The notes under the pieces: model-generated
Told to the model about the DNA's origin: nothing
Database searches by the model: none
What the model saw: the letters and a program-made list of their open reading frames with translations, nothing else
Made by a program: the position numbers and the translations under genes
In this document: piece after piece, positions 50,861 to 62,810 of the stretch
How positions within the stretch are numbered: position 1 is the first letter of the stretch
How the letters are laid out: each line of letters begins with the position of its first letter
NCBI GenBank assembly: GCA_936440205.1
Contig: OW387134.1
Span: 18,268,908-18,332,907, forward strand
Length of the DNA stretch: 64,000 bases
From: Lepidonotus clava
Lineage: Eukaryota > Annelida > Polychaeta > Phyllodocida > Polynoidae
Reading direction: 5' to 3'

Positions 50861-53028
50861 CAAGCCCAACTACTGACTATAATATCACTAAGGGCAGTAG
50901 CAAGGTCCCAGCTACTGCTAGTATCACAAGTCTCAAGTAACCTGCAGCGGTTACTAGCAAATGGTCCCTGGAAAGTACATCCAGAGAATAATGGTGCACT
51001 GTGTGAAAGTGCACCAACGTATATGATCTACTACAACCTTTTGCCATACCAGATAAAGTGCTGCTTATAATATGGAGTGCCTAGTGCCAACTGACCATTT
51101 GTAACATCTTAAAATAGACAGCAGCCATTCGACAGGACTAAAAGTGTACCCAAAATGCACTGGGACCACCTGCTAAGTAAATGTCACCGTTTGGTCGGTC
51201 TATTATGCATTTCCTAACCTAATTGATGCACATTATAATGACAACCTCATGATATCCCTATTTACATCAAACTACTTTATTTGTGAATACACTTTGGCAG
51301 AATAATTATGAATTTTGCAAAAAAAAGAATGAAATCACTTTTTAAAAACCTTAAGGTTGATGACAATAGTGTGTACATCTAGAATGTTTATACGAGGTTA
51401 ATTAATGAAAATATATCAACAAATAACCGATACACAAATATATTTGTCAACCATCAATAAGTTCAGCTGTAAAACCACTAGACCAAGGTTGCTGCAGAGC
51501 TACTGGCCCTTAGGTCTACCATGCTCACTTTGCACAAGGATCACCAAACCATGCTTAGATGCTGCTGCACTCTAGTGAAGAAATGCTCAACTACGGCCTA
51601 CGCGACTCTCTCACTGACCAGCGTTAGAGACGAGCGTTACCTTCTCAGCACCGCTTACAGCTGAGAAACTAATCTCTTCTCAATAAAACAGTTCATAATA
51701 AAACTTCTACTTCACTTGGTTGATATCCAATCTACTTTGAACACGAGTATGAAGGTATGAAAGAGAATTCTACAGCTGCTACAAGGTAATATATTTAGAA
51801 TTACTATACGTTGGTGTTCATGTATTCTGCAATTCTAAATAATTGTTTTTTTTTAAAATGCAGCAATACTGGAGCAAAGAATAAAAGGTCAAACTCTTTA
51901 CTGGATTCTATCAATACTTCACACGACATACTTTAACTGAACTGCATGTATTGAAGCAAACAGTAGGTGGGTCGGGGTGGCAGAGGTTGGGTAGGTAGGG
52001 ACGGAGGTCACACACAGGGGGGCAGGGGCGTATTTGAATGCGGCTTACACGCAGTCTCTCAATGGAACGATTACGTCTTACGGGCAAATCCTCGGGAATT
52101 AGGGTAATTCTCTGTACGTGGTAAATATCAGATGACCACATAATTTAGTATATTAAAAAGAAGAGTGTAGGCTTAATTTCTAGTGGACCTGATATTATCA
52201 GACTCCAAATTTTACTTTTTCTTCCAAGTCCCACTTTTTAAGTGGGTCTTGCTCAACAATTTGGAAATCTGGCTTCAACTCTTTCAGCCAAAGTTCTCTG
52301 CCTCACCTCTCTAGGCTACCCGTATAGAGGCAGTGCGACCAATGAGGACTACGAATCATATATACACTAACGGGTTTGATGTACTCACTATACTTCTGTG
52401 CTGGGACCTTAAAGGGATTAAGAGGTGGGGCGCCTGCTTCTAAATAATTTCATGGAGGTTATCAGACAAAAGTACTGTAAAGTCTATTTTGCCCAGATCA
52501 GTCGATCGTTTCTGTGAGTTTCAATTCAATCGGCTGAGCATAGTCCCATGAACAATACTTGCAAATGCTCACCTCGAAGGCTATAGGAACGTCTTTCCTT
52601 ATGTTATTTGTTGTGGCTTACATCTTCAGTCTGGCGCACAGAAATTGGTCGAATATCTAATCACCACAGAATCTTGCATAGTATTAACTTTTAAAAAACT
52701 CGTTCAGCCAATTAGACACGACCTTAGCCATGTTTCAATTAGTATTAACTTTTAAAGGATGGAAGTGATGATTTTCTTTTTCATTCAAGGGACTGAAAGC
52801 ACATGGATGTATACATATACTTCAGCTTTTAGTGCTCGCCAGTATGTAATACACTTTGAATAAAAAATGATCTTCGTACAAAAAGTCCCAAACTGACAGC
52901 AGACTCAGGTCCCTGTGGGGTATGAGGGTGGTGAGGGGACGGTGGGTGCGGGGGTAGTACAGGGGCGTGGTGGTGGTGGTGGTCAGTCAGTGGTCAGTGG
53001 TCAGCGGGTCAGGGGGCGGACAACTCAC

Positions 53029-53136
53029 TTGGGGGAGAGCTGGCTGGGCGCGGGCGGCGGCGGGCCACACTCCCTGAGGGCCATCATGGCCGACTCGCGG
53101 TGGACGGCGGCGTCAGAGCCCGGAATGTACGTAATG
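53029..53136 (-). CDS. PATJ: End of PDZ6-like domain and linker
   Basis: Acceptor TCTGTTGCAG, donor CCCCCAA|GTGAGT; 108 bases, phase 2 at both sides. It completes the domain with the last strand ITYIPG, then encodes SDAAVHRESAMMALRECG and PPPPAPSQLSP. Human PATJ/MPDZ have DIKITYVPAEHLEEF after this domain (from memory), so the TDI-S-ITYIPG join across the intron is convincing. The rest is a Pro-rich linker. The region just downstream is G-rich and repetitive (GGTGGTGGTGG). Confidence 0.92.
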
Positions 53137-53282
53137 CTGCAACAGACAGAAGGGGAGCAAACGGGGGTCAGACATGGTCTGGGCACGGACAGAAGAATAG
53201 CAGAACGAGTCAATAACCCTAGGGCTAGAACGGCTCCTGCCTTATTTAGGCAAAAAGAGGAAAGAATCTGATATTGTCCTCA

Positions 53283-53426
53283 ACAGGCGCGGATTCAGGG
53301 GGGGGGGGGGGGTGCCAGGCGTGCCCCCCCCCCCCCCCAGGGCCTTTTTTTTAAATGTAAAATTCCTGCACCCGAAAATTTTGCTATAGCACGCCCCCCT
53401 TTTTCAAGATCCTGGATCCGCCCTGT
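53283..53426. mobile_element. MITE with ACAGGGCGGATCCAGG-type ends
   Basis: About 144 bases. The left end is ACAGGCGCGGATTCAGG. The right end, read on the other strand, is ACAGGGCGGATCCAGGATC. Inside are a run of 15 G and a run of 15 C that face each other, extending the fold-back. Elements with these ends are common in marine invertebrate genomes. It has inserted in the intron about 150 bases from the exon at 53029-53136. Confidence 0.75.
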
Positions 53427-53747
53427 TCTAGAATTAACAATCTTTTCCCCCCGTAAAAACCTAAATCAAGTCGGCCGTTAGCTTGCTCTCAAATTTTTCG
53501 ATAATTGAATTTAGGTTTAAACAAATTCCGCCTGATTTTTAAAGACATTCAGAAATTTTATTATTATTTTCAGAATTCAAACTTCAAAATCAAGAAGGAC
53601 AAGGAACAGCGGGATAATTTCAATAACTTTATCACTTCTGTTAAAGTCTATCTAACTTAATTTTGTTAAGGTATTTAGTATTGTTGCTAGGGCTGCTCTC
53701 CATAACTGCCCCCTAGTGTAACGCCAACCTGTCCAAAAAGCCCTCAC

Positions 53748-53949
53748 CTAATGTCTGTGCCGAGGAGGGAGGCCCGGCGGAGGATGGCCCGCGCCTGGGC
53801 GTTGGTGATGCGGCGCATGCTCTCGTTGTTGACGGTGAGGATGTAGTCGGACACGGCGATCCGCCCGTCCTTACTGACGGCGCCCACCCGGCTCACCGAC
53901 TTGACCATGCACCCGTTGACGCCCTTGTCCACCGCGTCCACCGTGATAC
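53748..53949 (-). CDS. PATJ: PDZ6-like (atypical) domain, core exon
   Basis: Acceptor CCCCTGGTGCAG, donor GACATTAG|GTGAGG; 202 bases, entering in phase 1 and leaving in phase 2. It encodes ITVDAVDKGVNGCMVKSVSR, VGAVSKDGRIAVSDYILTVN, NESMRRITNAQARAILRRAS, LLGTDI. Human PATJ/MPDZ have VGISIDSTQDGCIVRSIIHG, GAISRDGRIAIGDCILSINE and TNAQARAMLRRHSLIG here (from memory), a close and distinctive match. The binding loop is LGITVDA, without the usual GLGF-type glycines, and helix B begins with Thr-Asn. Ligand choice is therefore probably unusual. Confidence 0.95.
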
Positions 53950-54403
53950 CTGCACCAGGGGAGGAGGGAGGCATGAGCTGACCGAAATCTGAATGGTTCT
54001 TAAACTGTAAAACCCTCGAATGGTGAGCATTAGATGAGAATCAGACTTCATGCAACGGCCTCCGGTGATTTATCTACCTTTTTATGTACAACCTAAATTG
54101 TTAAATTTCTAAAACTGTATTTTTAAAATATTATGGATCTACAACCCGATTATTGTCGGAAGATATACTTTGGTTAATCATATTCGATTTAATTGTGAAT
54201 CCATGTTATTTAATTGGCTTACTGTTACTTTGCTATTTTTTGATTGACAAAACCTAGCCTCGTTATTATTCTCCATTGCAACACTGTAGACGTCAAATAT
54301 ACTTCTAAAACATTAAGTACGAATAGTAAAAGACATGATTTGTAACCTGAATCAATTTTCAGATTGCTATAGTTAGTTACCCATAGCAATTACTCATGCT
54401 GAC

Positions 54404-54737
54404 CTAATTGATCGTTGCCCTTTTTGATCTTGATGTTCCTCTCCAGGGCCGAGGGCAGTGGCGGCATCTCCCCGACCGACCCCCGCCAACTGCGGGGGCT
54501 GAGCGACGGCGACGGCATCGGCGACATGTTGGGCGACGTCATGGCAGGCGTCGACATCGCCGACGTCGTCGTCGTGGTGGAGGACGTCGTCATGGCAACG
54601 GTGGTGAAGGTGGCTGTGGTGAGGGTGGTGTTAAGGTCACTTGTGGCGGTGGTGGGGTTGACGGGGGTGGGGGGTTTGTAGGGCGGCGGGCTGTCCGGCT
54701 GGTCAGGGCTGACCGCCACCGCGCCCGCTAGGTACGC
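54404..54737 (-). CDS. PATJ: Linker with PPPY motif, start of PDZ6-like domain
   Basis: Acceptor ACCCTCCAG, donor CAATTAG|GTCAGC; 334 bases, entering in phase 0 and leaving in phase 1. It starts AYLAGAVAVSPDQPDSPPPY and goes on KPPTPVNPTTATSD, a Thr-rich stretch (TTSSTTTTTSAMST), MSPMPSPSLSPRSW, and ends PLPSALERNIKIKKGNDQLG, the first strand of the PDZ domain. SPPPYK is a PPxY motif, the ligand of WW domains (as in YAP or Nedd4 proteins). The Thr run lies opposite GTCGTCGTCGTGGTGG repeats. Joining to exon 53748-53949 restores NDQLG-ITVDA. Confidence 0.9.
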
Positions 54738-55115
54738 CTGGAGGGTAGGGGTGAAAGAGAAAGGGATCAGTCATGAAGTTTAAAGTAACATTTTCCATGA
54801 ACAATTTCTTTTTTTTTTTTCGTTATATATGAAAATATATAGTCGATTCACCAGACCATTGCATATTTTCCCCTTTACGTAAATCATGTTTCCACTGGTC
54901 CTGTACGTGGAGATTTCGGTAAAATTTCCTGAAAACATTTTGGTATGGTCCATTTATGATAAACACTGGTTAAGAATTACCCTAATGTAAATTGTTGAAA
55001 ATCTTAGGTTTATGGACATTATTTTTGGAAAAAGAAAGCAGTTCTTAACCATTTTTGATGAAGGATTTTTCCAGAAAACGTTAGCAGTGGCTTCGCTTTT
55101 CTATGATGCACTCAC

Positions 55116-55208
55116 CTGTATGTGTGATTCTCTACTGATCTGTTCAAGTTGTGGTGAGTGTCCTGTTGGGGGTGAGGACGTCTGCACGGGGGGTACCGTA
55201 TCCAGGTC
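55116..55208 (-). CDS. PATJ: Short linker exon
   Basis: Acceptor GTTTTGTCGCAG, donor CATACAG|GTGAGT; 93 bases (31 codons), phase 0 at both sides. It encodes DLDTVPPVQTSSPPTGHSPQ and LEQISRESHIQ. It has no domain. It links the large Ser/Pro-rich exon at 62811-63494 with the PPPY exon, and being symmetrical could be alternatively used. Confidence 0.82.
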
Positions 55209-58200
55209 CTGCGACAAAACACCACAAGGTGAGCAACTCCCGAGCAACTCTCAGCTTGACAATAGGCAACAACTATGTAATTAACAAAAGTATTTATTGC
55301 GACGATTTATCTCTTAAAACTAATAGATTATCGAATGAAGTGTATGTACATAAGTTATAGGCCTACTTATAAAATATTATATCTGCAAATGTCTCCCGAA
55401 ATCTGTTTTCTTTACTTTTCAGGAAGCAAAAAAATAATACTATTAACAATGTATTCAAGTTGGTAACCTGTAATCTATACGAAATCAAATTTTACGTGGC
55501 TGCCACCTGAAAAATCCTTTACCACAAAAAAAGTCAGCTTCAAAATATAGGAATAGTTAGTTTTTGTAACTAAACGGAACATAGTCATACAGATACCATC
55601 AAAATGTAAGTCACCGACGGTTTTATATAGGGAAAGTCAATGACCAGACATGCATTACAAAGAATCATTGTTATACCTAAAACAGAGAACGTCCAATATT
55701 AATAAAACATATTTAACATTAAAACGTTTTAAACGTTATGTTATAAGACTACGTTGTATAACTAAAACTTGCAATCAATGTGAATTTTGAAGAGACTAAT
55801 TAGAATATCGATTAGCAAGAAGAATTACGCATCATTATATAAAATATTAATACCTATATTATGTGAATCCTATTATGAAGTTCGTACCCTTTAACTTAAC
55901 AGCGAGTGGGTCACGACTGATATTGGTCAGATGGCCATAGAACTAAAGGCTGGTCAGTCAGGCTGGACAGGACCCAAGCCGAGCCTGCAGTATTGACCAG
56001 TAGTGACCATTACCACAGACTGTCTCCTGCAGTGGTTAATTACCCCCTAACGCCGGGCCCGGCCCACCATTGATCCCTTCCTATTGTTACGGCCCCCAAG
56101 AAAACCCCGGCCGGTTACCACCAGGGACTGATGTGTACATACATGTATGGTTTGTTTAACTTCTGTTAACTGGTCAAACAATACAATCAGTGGGTGTGAT
56201 GTCATGTGTATTGGCGATGTAACACATGTACTCATGACGTGGTCATTATTTTTGGTTTTCAATTATTTCAGCGCAGTTAAATTTAAGTTAGTGGTAAGCA
56301 TTTTCGCAGTTAGTAAATACTTGTATTAATGACGAAGTTATTTTTATTGATTAAGGTAAATAGTTTTGTAGTGTAAAGAAGGAAGAGTGGATGAACCATG
56401 ATGAACAAATTGTCCACCTTTGCGCGACTTGAAACCTGGAGTAGGAAAAAATCAGACTTTATCATGCAAACCCTGGCTAGCCCTTCTGCAAGAAGAAATG
56501 CTGTAATGCTTAAAAGAATCAGGGCACTTACCTACATGTTATGTAATATATGACACCTTGTATGAGAGGGCTCAATATGTAATGTGTAACCCTTTACCCA
56601 TGCCACTACGGCTATGAAGCTGTGTGGACAGCCAGAGTAAGAAGGATGAGGACCCATGCAATGGTGGAGAGGGGAGGAGGGGGAGGGGGAGGCACATTAC
56701 CGCCCCCTGGTTACAGAACCGGGAAACACGACACCGCCAGTCGGGAGGGCACGTGGGAGGGGACTGGGTTAGGGGCACGGGGGCGGTTTGGTCAGGCAGG
56801 TTATTGGAGAAGACGATGCTGGTCTGTGAGTACGTTCATTAACCTGGCAAGCATCCTCCCACACCCATATCATTCTGGGCTAATTTTATTAATTCCTCCA
56901 CCCGAGAAAACAACAGAACACGAAAAGAAATGATGCTTCGTCAAAAAAACAGACTTATCGAGGTGGGTTACTGAGCCAAAGTCCACCTCTAAAACGTATC
57001 AGTTGTCTAATCACTCACTGTTTTAATTATTCAATTATGAGATCACGTTCCCTTTCCAAGGGACCAAATCAAAGACCGATTTGACCAAACTGCACACATT
57101 TATGAATTATGTATTATTTCTAGGTTCACTCCAATACAAGAAAGGAACGAATTTGTATGTCTCTTATTGCACAGTGCTAACGAATATTTCATTTAAAAAG
57201 CACCTTCCTGGAGCTTCAAAATGCAGGACGAACTGCGTTATGGAGTCGAGTGCATTATAAAGCCTGAGGAGTTATCTATATTTCATGGATTGGGACCGTG
57301 GAGGAAGAACCAGGGTCCTCCAGTTGTAGGGGGCCTGGCACCCACAGCTGGCCTCAGTCCAGGTCATCGATCCGTGACCACACGTCAATCAACCACAGGC
57401 CCCGCCCATCCTCTAGTTCGTAAATCATTGAGCCCAATGTAAACATTTAAACAAACAGTCGTGGTATAACTCTATCAAGCTGGACCCCTTTCACTTGGTG
57501 ATGCTCAGGTTAACATTGACTTGGAAATATGACCACTACGTATAAATCAATGCAAAGAGTATTGTTACGACGCGTGTGGGTCGATTTTCTCAGCCAGTAA
57601 GATTATACAACATGGCAAATTCAGTGACTGACTCTTACCATAGCCTCATGTATTGAACAAACCCAAAGAGGCTTTCCCTGAAAATTACTTAATTAATTTA
57701 GTTGGGTTTAATCCTGATCGATAATTAAAGGAGGGGGCCTGGGGAAGAAATGCTTGCCATCGGAATAACATTAATTCTTTTTACAAAAGTTATTTCTGTC
57801 TGTGTTTTTGTATCACGACTCGCAAACGGGAAACCAGATCAACGACGTTTTATATCAGCCATTAAGGTGAATATGGGATTTGACCTGCTGATAACAGAGC
57901 CTTAACAATGACTGTTTGGGTAGGTCTGACAGGGGAGGTTAAGGCTGCTCATCCATCTGTGAATAGGTCACTCTATGGATATAAGTATGACTGGGTCAGT
58001 GTAGGTTGTTCAAAGAATGCAACTTTTAATGAAGCTGGATTATGTAAAATCAAGGGTTTATTAGATAGGGATTAGATAGGGATATAAGCTAGGGTTAATG
58101 AAAAAGCCTCAAAAGCCTCAAAAAGCTATAATTCTTGATCAAAATAGAAATAAATTTTGAAAATTACTATTTGAAGTGATGATCTGAATAAATCTGAAAT

Positions 58201-58989
58201 AAGGCAAAAATCTGAAAACTTACACCCCTGAATTTGGAGATCATACTACAAAGCCATGGGAGGTTTACTTGATAGGATCTAAGGACAGTATACTCAGCTC
58301 CTCCAAGTGGCCCAGGTGGGGAAACAAATACTACAACGATGTTAGGGTAGATCTATTAAAATGCCTCTTACAACGAGAAGGCGTTACTCTCGCCTCGTTG
58401 AAAGTAAAGAGAAACCTGTGACTGTTAATCCCTAATCTTTGTGATTGCACGAGAAGGAGAAACTGCAAGATGGTTCGAGTAAAACGCAATTTTTGTTTAA
58501 GGCAAGTCAAATGATACAGACCCGAATTTACAGACTGAAAACGAGCAGCTCAGAGGAGACGGGGGCGGCAGTGTTATGTAGTGCGAGGGATTCTCTTGCA
58601 CTGACCTCTCGTAGAATATACAAAAGGAGGGCTGTCCTTGACGAATTGTACACTCTCACTCAAGACCACTTTACACAGGCTCATATCACATTCACAAGCT
58701 TTCAGCACACACGTTCTGCTTAACAATCTAACAATTGCACTTCGGAATATCTTATTTGTGAGCATTCACATATACACTGCGCCTTACATAATTTAGTATT
58801 GAACTAGACCTTCCACATTAATCCACATGTATGCTGCACATCACTCGACTTCGCAAACGTACTTTTACCTCCGGCCCGAATCCTTAGTTGTCCATCTCTC
58901 CCTCAATGCTTAATCCTTCACGTATTCCACTTGCATGTATCCTCTAGAGATCACAAGGTCGGCTATCGTTTTATGCACATCTCTGTTGA

Positions 58990-60050
58990 CAGTAAACTAA
59001 AAAGAGGTCTAGAGGACATAGTGGCCCTGCCTCGGTTTGTCCGTGTCAGCATTTTGTGTCCAGGAGCAGGAGGTAGCGGCGGGCGTCAGCAGCACGCCCT
59101 GCGTCGGTCCGCCGCACTATTACATACGTGCGGCTCTAGGCCGGGGTGGGTGGGGGGAAGAGTGGTGGGGGGGAGGGCACGTCCACCCCCTTACTCCTCC
59201 AGGGTGCTCCAACTACCTGTTGACCTGAGTACACCTGTTGCTCCTCACCTGTCCCGAGCCCCCGTCAGGTGAGGGTGTCGGAGAGGGGCGGGAGGTCGTC
59301 CCAGGTACTCGGCCATGGTCGTGTGCAGTGTGCTGTGTGTGGCCCACCCCACCTGGTGGGGGGGGGGGGGGGGGTCGGGGTCGGCCTGAGGGACCGGGGC
59401 AGCAGGTACCGCAGCACCAGGAGGAGCTGCAGCATCAGCGGCTACAGCAGCGGGCACGGCTGGAGTGGGCAGGTGGGTATAAGAGGCGAGGAGGCAGCGC
59501 CGGGCCGGGCGGGCGGTCCCCACATGATCAGCCCTGTCCCCCCTCACAACACACCACACCTCATAACCCACGCCACGAGCAGCTCACGCACAGACGACTG
59601 CACACCGACTCACACGGCACTCACTGCTCCTGTCCGCACCCCCCTGGAGGAGGGAGGGACCCCCGGCCCGTAGGGGGTGTGCCGCCGGTGGGGAGGGGAG
59701 CCGGCCCCAGGACGTAGGGCAGGCATCCGGGCGGGGCCCAGGAGCCAGGCACCAAGTTTAAGCCTGCAGGACGAGGTGGTCAAGCACTGAGGAGGTCCCC
59801 GTGCCGGTCTACAGCTGACCGTGCCGCTGTGTCCGGCTGAACGTACATCCACCAAGACCTCGTACTCCTGCTCCTGCTCCGGCCGGCGTCACCCAAGGCT
59901 TCCCGGCCCGCTGACTGGAGGCTGACCTGCTCACGGCCGGCGACACTCCTGTCCCTGCACCTCTTACTACTGCTGCTTCTGCTGGCGTGTATCGCTGCCT
60001 GACCTTAGGTTTGCTTACCATCTGTAATATGGCTGGTCAACAACTATACT
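58990..60050. other. GC-rich island in intron
   Basis: About 1 kb is GC-rich with CpG and a run of 17 G at 59358-59374. Open frames up to 159 codons are seen on both strands, overlapping and rich in Gly, Pro, Arg and His, so I read them as composition effects. Together with the CRE/TATA pair on its right side it may be a promoter region for a shorter minus-strand transcript. Confidence 0.4.
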
Positions 60051-60180
60051 ATCCCAGGTGGGTATGGACGGTAAGGGTCAACGTATGACCAGTCTTTGCT
60101 CGACCCTTGGTCGTGTTGGTTCAAATACTCCGTATCTTCCCATCCTAGCTCCTAGCTCAAACCCCACCTCCCCCAACTCG

Positions 60181-60203
60181 TCTTTATAAGGACAATGACG
60201 TCA
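60181..60203 (-). promoter_or_regulatory. CRE plus TATA pair, candidate internal promoter
   Basis: On the minus strand TGACGTCA (60203-60196), a full CREB site, is followed after 7 bases by TTATAAAGA (60189-60181), a good TATA box. The order fits minus-strand transcription starting near 60155 and running into the GC island, toward the exon at 55208. The spacing is tighter than usual. There is no direct evidence of transcription. Confidence 0.25.
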
Positions 60204-62810
60204 TGCCTGTTTATGGAGCTCAGCAGCCTTCAGCGGCCCGGGAGTGTACATTAAACAAAAGCCCGGAGTACAGCTTCCCCACGCCTCCCTTCAGTTAAAG
60301 AGCTGCTCCTAGTGCCGCTTGGCTGGCGGGTGAGTAGCTCCGAGCAGCTCCACTCCACAAGGCGGATGCTCATAGTAAACACCTTTTTGTTCCCAACACC
60401 TACACAGGCCCAGCCGCTACAAACTATAATCACCTGCAAAAAACACAACTTGCACACACTCAAACAGATACTTTTTCCACACCGCGACAATAGATTCAAT
60501 AATTAGTTGTGACTGATGAACTGTAGAATTACTTGGAAGTAAAGGCGTCAATATAAAAAGTAACAGAAGAACAATTCAGATATACAGATTTGAAATTCTA
60601 CCATGTAGTTTCTCAATTTAAGCTAGTTACCTTCGTTAATAATTGTTTTGACATATGCTTGTCAAGATGTCATATTTTACCTCTTCTAATGATCATCTTT
60701 ATGCCTCTCTTTTTATTTCCCATAGCCATTGCATGTGTTTATATTCGTCAGTTGGGCTTCTAGGTTAATGCTGACCAATCATAATTTCGAAGTGGTGTTA
60801 GTTTAAAAACAAATCAATTATCTACTGATTATAATAAACCTCCTTCTTTTCAATAATTTAATAACGATGTCCTTTTTTTCAGGCCCTCCTGTAATTCGGA
60901 GATTTGAGCTTGGTAGGCTGTTATTGAATTACTTTACAACATTGACACAAGAAGTTTACGAGGTCTTTGGATTTAGAATACATAATATCTTCGAATATCA
61001 GTTGGGTGTCTAGAGTAAGCAAACTGTAAAGATAACACCATTATATAGAATCTGCATGTAAGACACTGTCTAGTTTCCGATGGTGAAGAGCGTCCACGTG
61101 GAGGAGGAGGAACAGGAGGAAGTAGGCGCAGACAGGAGGCAGTGGGGACAGTAATTGAGTGCTATTTTTATATCGGGGGGTTGGGTGGTACTGAGGGAGA
61201 GGCTAGTTGGGTGGGAAGGGTGGGAGGAGAGTAAGGTTCCTCTACTCCCTCCTTGTAAAAACAACACCCTCATACAACCGACGCCCGCTTTAATCAAACT
61301 GAGAAGGTGTTACGAGGGAAACAATCGATTGTAACCACAGGAAACGATGTGTTTGCTGGCATAAAAGGACTTACTTCACACAGATATGAGATGTCGAGAT
61401 GGCTTTAGGGTTTTTTAAAAACAAAACTATTGATGTAACGCTTCTGATGTAATACCACCTTTTTGATTTGAGAACCATTGACTTGGGTTAATGCTTTTGA
61501 ACCACTTACTTTGATTGATTTAGTTTACACAATATATTCAACTAGCTAAAATTGTGTTTAGATTATTCTTTTCTTTTAGTTTACAAATATTTTATGTTAG
61601 TATCTAGTGGTTTTAACGTCAATTTGACGCTTGATTCTCAAAGAGAAATAAGAAACAGCTGTGTTAATGCAATCCACCTAATGTTTGTCAACTCTTGTTA
61701 ATTAAAATCTACAAACTAATGACTAATATAAATAGCAATAGAGAGCAAGCTACCGTCCAGTCACCTACACGATCATCTATTATCTATTCAAAGATTGAAA
61801 GCTAAAATAACGAAGCAGGTGCTCAGGCTGGAAGGGGAACTCAGGTGCAGGTGGGTCAATCCTGGGGAGGATACAAATTCAAGTCACCATTATATTGTTA
61901 TCGATGAAAACTGTATTTTGAGATGTCTTTATTACTGATGTGTATACAATGGTCCATGGAGATGTGGTTGGGGATATGTGGCCATGAAGCGGATGGGAGA
62001 TGATATGTGTCCTGGGGACCCGTGGGCCCCCCACGAGCTACCCTCGTCCGTGATGCGATATAGCAATTCAAAGGGTTAAAATGTCAACTCACAATTGAGC
62101 ATGCTTCACCAAAAGATTATTATGCTCAGAAAAAACACCATTTGGTCACTTTCCTTTCCTATACTGATAATTGAAGGACTAAATGAGAAAGAACTGTATC
62201 TAATGAAGAGATCATATCAAAAAGGTTAAATAGTATAAGCAAAGTCTGTCATTGGTATTTTAACTACTTTTTACACGAGATTGGAAAATTACAAACGTAA
62301 AGGGAAAGTGTTCAACGTCTCATAAGGAATACTGACGCTTATGACGTCACAAACATGTCAATACTGCGTAGATCCATCCAGCCAATCACGGACCGACCGG
62401 AAGTAGGTGGTCATAACCGGGTTTTATCTCTATGCACAGGTCATAGTTCGTGTCAGCTCCACCAGATGGCACCAGTATGTGACATGCATTTACAGCCCAA
62501 GCGCCCGACCGCCAAGAGAGTTATGGAGGCAGTATTTGGTTAATAGTAATAACATCAATAATCCGTCGGTCCCCAGCAAATGTGTTAGTCAGGCAGTGTT
62601 AATGAGAGTCAGAGGGGTGGAAGCGCCGATGGGGTTTTAATATTTTTTGCTCTACAGAGTAGAAATTATTCACAGTATTTTTCAGTGATTGTTTTGTTGT
62701 TGTTTGTTGCTGTGACAACCACCACTCCAAGGCTACAAAGTGTTAAGCAGCAGACTCCTGCCTCCATGCTACAACTCAGTTAGTGGCTCCTCCTCTCCAT
62801 GCACTCTCAC

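Larger units (their letters stand above)
47694..53028 (-). other. 5.3-kb intron
   Basis: Intron between the exons at 53029-53136 (leaving in phase 2) and 47338-47693 (entering in phase 2). It holds a GC-rich patch with two X-boxes (49.2-49.5 kb), a 28-base minisatellite (50.64-50.86 kb) and otherwise AT-rich sequence without a recognisable feature. A GT/AG-bounded open segment near 52000-52110 on the minus strand was considered and rejected because it stops in the needed phase. Confidence 0.8.
55209..62810 (-). other. 7.6-kb intron
   Basis: Intron joining two phase-0 exon ends. It is mostly AT-rich. It holds a GC-rich island (59.0-60.05 kb), the CRE plus TATA pair at 60181-60203 and several GAGC-W-GCTC words (58543, 59577, 60300 and 60342). 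I found no further exon in it; a frame at 61070-61297 (minus) lacks splice sites and protein character. Confidence 0.8.

Noticed and set aside
51990-52115. Minus-strand GT/AG-bounded segment in the 5.3-kb intron
   Set aside because: To fit the flanking phase-2 junction it must be read in a frame that meets a stop after three codons.
59238-59717. 159-codon plus-strand frame in the 59-kb GC island
   Set aside because: Low-complexity Gly/Pro/His sequence with a G tract. Three other frames are equally open there, which points to base composition.
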